Assembly (NCBI GenBank): GCA_040400005.1
Contig: JBBARC010000010.1
Location: forward strand, 1-64,000
Length of the DNA stretch: 64,000 nt
Reading direction: 5' to 3'
From: JBBARC01 sp040400005
GTDB taxonomy: Bacteria > Pseudomonadota > Alphaproteobacteria > Acetobacterales > Acetobacteraceae
Shown here: positions 59,920-64,000 of the stretch, one piece after another
Layout of the letters: every line of letters begins with the position of its first letter
Position numbering within the stretch: the stretch's first letter is position 1
Program-made: the position numbers and the translations under genes
Notes under the pieces: generated by a model
Seen by the model: the letters and a program-made list of their open reading frames with translations, nothing else
Told to the model about the DNA's origin: nothing
The model's database searches: none

Positions 59920-60573
59920 ATGCATGATCCGATAAGTGATGTTTTCCGGTTTTTAGTCGGCAGCGCCGGCGATTACGCGCCGTTTGGTAACAGCCGCTAT
60001 ATACTGGTGGTGTTTTACGTGAGCGTGATTGTGGCCAGCTTTATGGTGGCAGCGCGGGCATGGCGCGCGGATCCCGCCCAACGCAGTTTGAAACATGTGT
60101 CGATTTGGCTCATGCGTTTATGCGCCGCCGGCATGTGGTATCAGGGCACGCTGTGGAAATTGCCGCTGCCGGTATCTAGCGGGTTCACCTACTGGGATGG
60201 GGCGCTGGCAAAATTCAGCGCGTTTGCGCCGCATGCGTGGTTAGCGGCCCATGTGTTTGTGCCCTACATTGCGGTGATCCAGCCTTTGGTTTTTCTGACT
60301 GAGATGTTTTTTACCGTTACCCTTTCGCTGGGTTTATGCGTGCGGTTTTCTGGGCTTGTGGCTGTGCTGTTCACCGCCAATCTGTGGATCGGGCTGTATA
60401 ATGATCCCACCGAATGGCCGTGGACGTATGGCGCCATAATCTTTGCCCACGGCATGTTTGTGGCATCCGACGCTGGACGTAGCTTGGGGGTAGATTTTTT
60501 ATGGCGGCGGCGGGCGCCGGTTTGGGCACAGAGCAACGGCTTACTGGCGCGCGTGTTTTGGCTTGCGACGTGA
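59920..60573 (+). CDS. DoxX-like multi-helix membrane protein
   Basis: The 217-residue integral membrane protein has four or five hydrophobic segments (YILVVFYVSVIVASFMVAA, HVFVPYIAVIQPLVFLTEMFF, LGLCVRFSGLVAVLFTANLWIGLYN). The LFTANLWIGLYNDPTEWPWTYGAIIFAHGMFVASDAGRSLGVDFLW region resembles the DoxX/TQO-subunit family. Function in this group is mostly unknown. ATG 59920 is chosen; GTG 59911 and earlier codons are in frame but only 10-80 bases behind the terminator. Confidence 0.65.
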   Translation: MHDPISDVFRFLVGSAGDYAPFGNSRYILVVFYVSVIVASFMVAARAWRADPAQRSLKHVSIWLMRLCAAGMWYQGTLWKLPLPVSSGFTYWDGALAKFSAFAPHAWLAAHVFVPYIAVIQPLVFLTEMFFTVTLSLGLCVRFSGLVAVLFTANLWIGLYNDPTEWPWTYGAIIFAHGMFVASDAGRSLGVDFLWRRRAPVWAQSNGLLARVFWLAT

Positions 60574-60698
60574 GGAGTTTGTAAAAAGCGGCGAGGCCGT
60601 CTGCGCTTTAAAGTGGTATGCGCGCCGGGTTAGGCGGCGCCTCCTTGATTAGCATGCCCGCTCGCCGTCATTGCTGTGGCGGACGCGCTCAAATCTAA

Positions 60699-60726
60699 TA
60701 GCCAAATCTGGCTAGCAGATCATCTG
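60699..60726. promoter_or_regulatory. Two adjacent short palindromes upstream of the acyltransferase gene
   Basis: TAGCCA (60699-60704) and TGGCTA (60709-60714) flank AATC; immediately after, CAGAT-C-ATCTG (60716-60726) is a second dyad. The pair lies in an otherwise featureless 260-base gap and may be an operator, with no assigned regulator. Confidence 0.35.
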
Positions 60727-60836
60727 TCCGCACACGGGCTTTCGTGCTACGGCGGGGCGATGAGTTGGGCATTTTGGCGATGGGAGGCAACGATGGCGTG
60801 CGACCACCGTACTGCCGCCGTGATGGCGGCAGCAGT

Positions 60837-61892
60837 ATGAAGCAGCAAAACAACTTTGACACGTTGCGCATTATATCAGCGCTTGTTGTCGCGTTTTCGC
60901 ATGCTGTACCGCTGTCGTATGGTTCGAATAGCCTGGAGCCGGTATGGCGGCTGAGCAAGGAACAGGCGACCGCCGGCACAACGGCGGTGGTGATCTTTTT
61001 TGTTATCAGCGGGTATTTGATTACCCAAAGTTTTGTGAAGTCGCAGGACGTCTATCGATTCGCCATGGCCAGGATGCTGCGCATTGTGCCGGCTCTTTTG
61101 GTGGTGCTGGTGGTGCTTGCTTTTGTCGCCGGGCCACTTCTTTCGATATTGCCGGCAACAGCCTATTTTGCCGCAGCACAGACATACCGGTTTGTTCTGT
61201 TGAATGTGTCGTTTCTCGGCACCACCGGCGAGCTGCCGGGGGTGTTCGCGCACAACCCTTTCCCTAACACGGTCAATGGCTCGTTATGGACCCTGCACTA
61301 CGAGGTCGAGTGCTACCTGCTGGTGCTGGTGCTGGGGGCGCTGGGTTTGTTGAACCGGGTCACCGCGGTGGCGCTGCTCATGCTGGGGCTGGCCGCCTCG
61401 GCGCTTTGGCTGGGCGGGGCGCGCGGCGAGATGATGGCGTATTTCCTTGCCGGATCAGCGATATTCCAGTTGCGTCTGCCATTGCTTGGGTGGGTGGCGC
61501 TGCTGTGCACGGTGCTGTGGGCGGCAGCCCTGATGACCTCGGGCTTGCGGATCGCATCGGCCACTGCTGGTGCCTACGTTATTATCTATCTGGCGATGTC
61601 GCCGTCGGTGCGGCTGCCGCGGCTGACGCGGTGGGGTGATTTGTCGTATGGGATTTATATTTGGGCCTACCCGGTGCAGCAACTGGTGGCATCTGCCTTG
61701 GCCGGGCGCCAGCATTGGTGGTTAAATCTGGCGTTTTCGTTGCCGGTTATTCTGGCATTGTCGTGGCTATCTTGGCATTTTGTCGAAGCGCCAGCGCTGC
61801 GCCTAAAACCTGCGCGGCGGACGGGGCCAGGGCAATCGGATGAAAGTAACTATCTTCTTTTTCTGAAGAAAAAGAAGCAAAAAGACTTTTGA
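60837..61892 (+). CDS. Acyltransferase-3 family membrane protein (OafA/YrhL-like)
   Basis: A multi-helix inner-membrane enzyme that O-acylates sugars of surface polysaccharides, glycolipids or antibiotics. The 351-residue protein begins NFDTLRIISALVVAFSHAVPL, holding the conserved Arg and His of helix 1, then FFVISGYLITQSF (the (F)FxxSGY motif), ARMLRIVPALLVV, NGSLWTLHYEVECYLLV (the conserved WTL-E motif) and the final SWHFVEAPALRL. The last ~13 residues (NYLLFLKKKKQKDF) are encoded by a composite-repeat arm, which supplies the stop codon. ATG 60837 is used; ATG 60780 would add 19 residues. Near glycan-related genes at the window end. Confidence 0.87.
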   Translation: MKQQNNFDTLRIISALVVAFSHAVPLSYGSNSLEPVWRLSKEQATAGTTAVVIFFVISGYLITQSFVKSQDVYRFAMARMLRIVPALLVVLVVLAFVAGPLLSILPATAYFAAAQTYRFVLLNVSFLGTTGELPGVFAHNPFPNTVNGSLWTLHYEVECYLLVLVLGALGLLNRVTAVALLMLGLAASALWLGGARGEMMAYFLAGSAIFQLRLPLLGWVALLCTVLWAAALMTSGLRIASATAGAYVIIYLAMSPSVRLPRLTRWGDLSYGIYIWAYPVQQLVASALAGRQHWWLNLAFSLPVILALSWLSWHFVEAPALRLKPARRTGPGQSDESNYLLFLKKKKQKDF

Positions 61893-61893
61893 A
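61826..61893. repeat. Single-arm composite repeat overlapping the 3' end of the acyltransferase gene
   Basis: The terminus CCAGGGCAATCGGATGAAAG, the hairpin TCTTCTTTTTCTGAAGAAAAAGAAG and CAAAAAGACTTTT form one canonical arm. Its terminus lies inside the coding region and the gene's TGA is just past the arm, so the element has become part of the gene. Confidence 0.85.
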
Positions 61894-61991
61894 ATTGGGG
61901 ACTGGTCATTTTGGCTGCACCTTACCCAAAACCAAATGTCCAAGCCGCCGACGCCCGGACCCATGGAATGTGATACCAGCCCGCGGCGGAA

Positions 61992-62825
61992 TTAGCTTTT
62001 CGCCGCCGTGCCGGTATGCTGGCTAATCCAGCGGGTGAGCACCGGTGGCAAGATATCCTTGGCAAATTTTTTCAGCCACGAGCCCTGATCGGCCAGATCT
62101 TCACCAGGCCGTTCCTGAAACAAGGTGGTATGCGCACCGGTAACCTCTTCGGCCGGCCGGCCATTGCTGAAATAATACAGCGCCAGGGATTTGCGGGTGA
62201 CACCTTCTGGGCAGGTCAACGCATCGGGGTGGCCGTGGAAGGTGAAATCGGTGGTTGCGAAAATAACCATGCGATTGAATAGCGGCGCTATTTTTGCCGC
62301 ACAGCCGGTCATGTCGCGGTCCCACAGTTCCAAACAGCCACCGTAATCGTCGTGCCATTGATCATTGAGGTACAACAGCACATTTAGCCGGCGGTCGAGC
62401 CGGTTGCCCGGGTGGCGGTTGAAATCGGCGTGAATAGCCAATTTGCCACCGCGTTCGATCTGATGCATGCCGCCGCCTTCGTAATAACTATCGGCGATGA
62501 GATTTTCTATGCCGGTGACTTCCGACAAAAAATCAAGAAACGGTGCAGAATTCAGATGGTATAACAGCAATTTTGTCAGTGGTTGAAAAAATTCATCGCG
62601 ATTGGCGGCTAATTTTACCTCACGCGCGTTGCGGTATTTTTTCCAGCTGATGTCGCCGGGCCGCGGAAATTCGGCGACGATACCGGCCAGCAAACCGGCA
62701 TCGAAAAGCCCATCCAGCACAACATGGGGAAACGGTTGTGCCGCGCGGAATTGGGCAGCCGCACCCGGCGCCAGGGCGCGCAGGCGGTCGGTCGGCAGGA
62801 CTACGTCAGGATGTGCGGGCGGCAT
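61992..62825 (-). CDS. 2-oxoglutarate/Fe(II)-dependent oxygenase (prolyl-4-hydroxylase-like)
   Basis: The 277-residue protein has the double-stranded beta-helix iron site: His and Asp in KLAIHADFN (HxD), distal His in DFTFHGHPDAL, and a 2-oxoglutarate-binding Arg/Lys in GVTRKSLALYYFSNG. YEGGGMHQIERGGKLAIHADFNRHP and RRLNVLLYLNDQWHDDYGGCLELW are typical of the group found in glycosyltransferase/TPR and surface-polysaccharide loci. The ATG at 62825 is preferred to the upstream TTG. The adjacent glycosyltransferase on the same strand suggests a glycan- or protein-modification role. Confidence 0.87.
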   Translation of the reverse strand: MPPAHPDVVLPTDRLRALAPGAAAQFRAAQPFPHVVLDGLFDAGLLAGIVAEFPRPGDISWKKYRNAREVKLAANRDEFFQPLTKLLLYHLNSAPFLDFLSEVTGIENLIADSYYEGGGMHQIERGGKLAIHADFNRHPGNRLDRRLNVLLYLNDQWHDDYGGCLELWDRDMTGCAAKIAPLFNRMVIFATTDFTFHGHPDALTCPEGVTRKSLALYYFSNGRPAEEVTGAHTTLFQERPGEDLADQGSWLKKFAKDILPPVLTRWISQHTGTAAKS

Positions 62826-62972
62826 CGATATGGTAAACCCCAAAACTTGCGCACGCAGCGCAGATATTTTCACCAACCCAGGCAAAGTTCACAAAATCCA
62901 GCGGCCGCGTTGCGGAGACGACCGGAGCATTTTTGGGCAAACGGCGCAAGCGGCACTGGCCCGCCGCCAGGC

Positions 62973-63953
62973 CTATCGCACAGCCGCCGTATAGCGCCGG
63001 TGCAGCACCCTGACCGTTGCGGGGCAATCACCAAGACGGCGCAAGCTATAATCGCGCACCCCCAGCGCGATCGCGCGCACCAGCAGCAGCCGGTGACGCA
63101 ACGTTCGGTACCCGGGCGGTTGGTCCAGCAGCAGCGCCTGTTTGACTTCCCACAGCGCCCCGCGCCAGGCAAAGCGGCGGCCATGGCGATCGAGATGGCG
63201 GTGGGCGAAAACCAGACGGTTGCGCGTAATGAAATACCGGTAGAGCGGGCTTGTGGTGCCGCCGAAGGCCACGGCGCCCTGGTGTAGTATCGCCGATGCG
63301 GGCACGAAATAGCTGGTAAAACCCGCGGCGGTGGCCCGGTAGCACCAGTCGGTTTCATCGTAGTTAAGAAAATAATCCTCGGCGAGCAGACCGATCTTGG
63401 CCAGGGCAGCGCCGGTTAACAGCATGGAGCAGCCTTTGACCGCCGGCATCGCCGCCGGCGGCGCCGTTGTATCGACATCGCGCAGCCACCCGTGGTGCTG
63501 GCGCGGGTGGTGGGTGATCGGATCGATATCGGTGCCGGCGAATTCAACCCAGGCAGGGTTAAGGGCTGCGACAACCAACGACCCCAGGGCGGCGGCTTCC
63601 GGCAGCGTTACCGCCGCATCGGCAAGCAGGCTTAGCGTATCGGGCAGCACGGTTGCATCGTTATTGAGCAAATAGACATGTGCACAGCCATCGGCGAGGG
63701 CGCGGCGGATGCCAACATTATTGCCGCCGCTCCAGCCCAGATTGCCCCCCGATTGCAGCACGCACACATCTGGATGGGCTGCCCGCAGGATGGCTTCTGA
63801 ACCATCGGTTGACGCATTATCGACGACGTAAAGCTGATAATTGGCGTAGGTGAGATTTTTTGTGCTGGCGATGCAGGCCAGTGTATCCGCGCACCCATTC
63901 CAGTTGAGCACGACAATGCCGATTCTGGCGGGCAGGGCAGGCGTTGCGTGCAT
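62973..63953 (-). CDS. Glycosyltransferase family 2 protein (rhamnosyltransferase-like)
   Basis: Transfers a nucleotide-activated sugar, probably during surface-polysaccharide assembly. The 326-residue protein has a GT-A fold: IGIVVLNWNGCADTLACIAS, VVDNASTDGS, GGNLGWSGGNNVGIRRAL, the metal-binding NND (YLLNNDATVLP), and the catalytic-base region YFLNYDETDWCYRATAAGFTSYFVP (ED-type motif). It resembles COG1216 rhamnosyltransferases. Upstream of the oxygenase in the same orientation, about 150 bases apart. The window ends 47 bases past its start. Confidence 0.9.
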   Translation of the reverse strand: MHATPALPARIGIVVLNWNGCADTLACIASTKNLTYANYQLYVVDNASTDGSEAILRAAHPDVCVLQSGGNLGWSGGNNVGIRRALADGCAHVYLLNNDATVLPDTLSLLADAAVTLPEAAALGSLVVAALNPAWVEFAGTDIDPITHHPRQHHGWLRDVDTTAPPAAMPAVKGCSMLLTGAALAKIGLLAEDYFLNYDETDWCYRATAAGFTSYFVPASAILHQGAVAFGGTTSPLYRYFITRNRLVFAHRHLDRHGRRFAWRGALWEVKQALLLDQPPGYRTLRHRLLLVRAIALGVRDYSLRRLGDCPATVRVLHRRYTAAVR

Positions 63954-64000
63954 GGTCGCCCTTGGTGCCGGTCGCCGGCGATGGGTGTGAAACGGGAAGG

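Overview
The window looks like chromosomal DNA of an alphaproteobacterium, most likely Rhodospirillales and probably close to Acetobacteraceae. The reasons are a GC-rich but codon-mixed composition, the rel-rpoZ, yraN-gshB and flgF-flgG-flgA-flgH arrangements, and many intergenic copies of an AT-rich hairpin repeat with an AAAAGTCTTTTTGCTTC core. I remember that repeat type from acetic-acid-bacterial genomes, but this is recall and was not searched. The taxonomic call is inference; the gene content is read directly.

Layout. 1-8 kb holds serine biosynthesis (serC-serA), then acpS, the bifunctional (p)ppGpp enzyme rel and rpoZ on the minus strand, then a GntP-type permease. 8-11 kb is a three-gene ABC exporter (adaptor, ATPase, permease) joined by ATGA overlaps. 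11-16 kb has an aspartate aminotransferase and a flagellar rod/L-ring operon (flgF, flgG, flgA, flgH). 16-25 kb on the minus strand holds a hydrolase, an SDR dehydrogenase, htpG overlapped by a chorismate mutase, an RND pump with its adaptor, a lytic transglycosylase and tRNA-Thr(UGU). 25-31 kb has a large GloVer-repeat exported protein, a DUF1796-like protein, and the divergent mntR/mntH pair with a palindromic operator between them. 31-38 kb holds an sseA-metC-alcohol dehydrogenase operon, a NUDIX hydrolase, an XRE regulator and an AI-2E-type permease. 38-45 kb has tonB, ggt with an MFS exporter, yraN, gshB and ada.

The most distinctive region is 44.6-53.2 kb. It combines a TonB-dependent receptor, an alpha/beta hydrolase, a divergent TetR regulator, a VOC protein, an HMG-CoA-lyase-like enzyme, a CaiB-type CoA transferase and a Baeyer-Villiger-type monooxygenase. 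The monooxygenase gene has a perfect 22-bp palindrome in its promoter region. Together these look like an uptake-and-degradation module for an unidentified, probably cyclic or branched hydrophobic ketone: oxygen insertion, ester hydrolysis, CoA activation, then retro-aldol cleavage.

It is followed by a 1-kb transposon graveyard in which a decayed IS1595-type transposase is joined to the C-terminus of an IS66-type transposase. This debris appears to sit inside a split copy of the composite hairpin repeat. The last part carries housekeeping genes (gyrA-coaD-cyclophilin), a DUF1329 protein with a strong terminator, a DoxX-like membrane protein, an acyltransferase-3 protein, a 2OG-Fe(II) oxygenase and a family 2 glycosyltransferase.

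Besides the composite repeat there are several short in-frame tandem repeats in the N-terminal coding parts of genes (GloVer protein, mntR, yraN, the TonB receptor). There is also a second, GC-rich hairpin family present twice at gene 3' ends. No rRNA operon, CRISPR array or prophage was seen.
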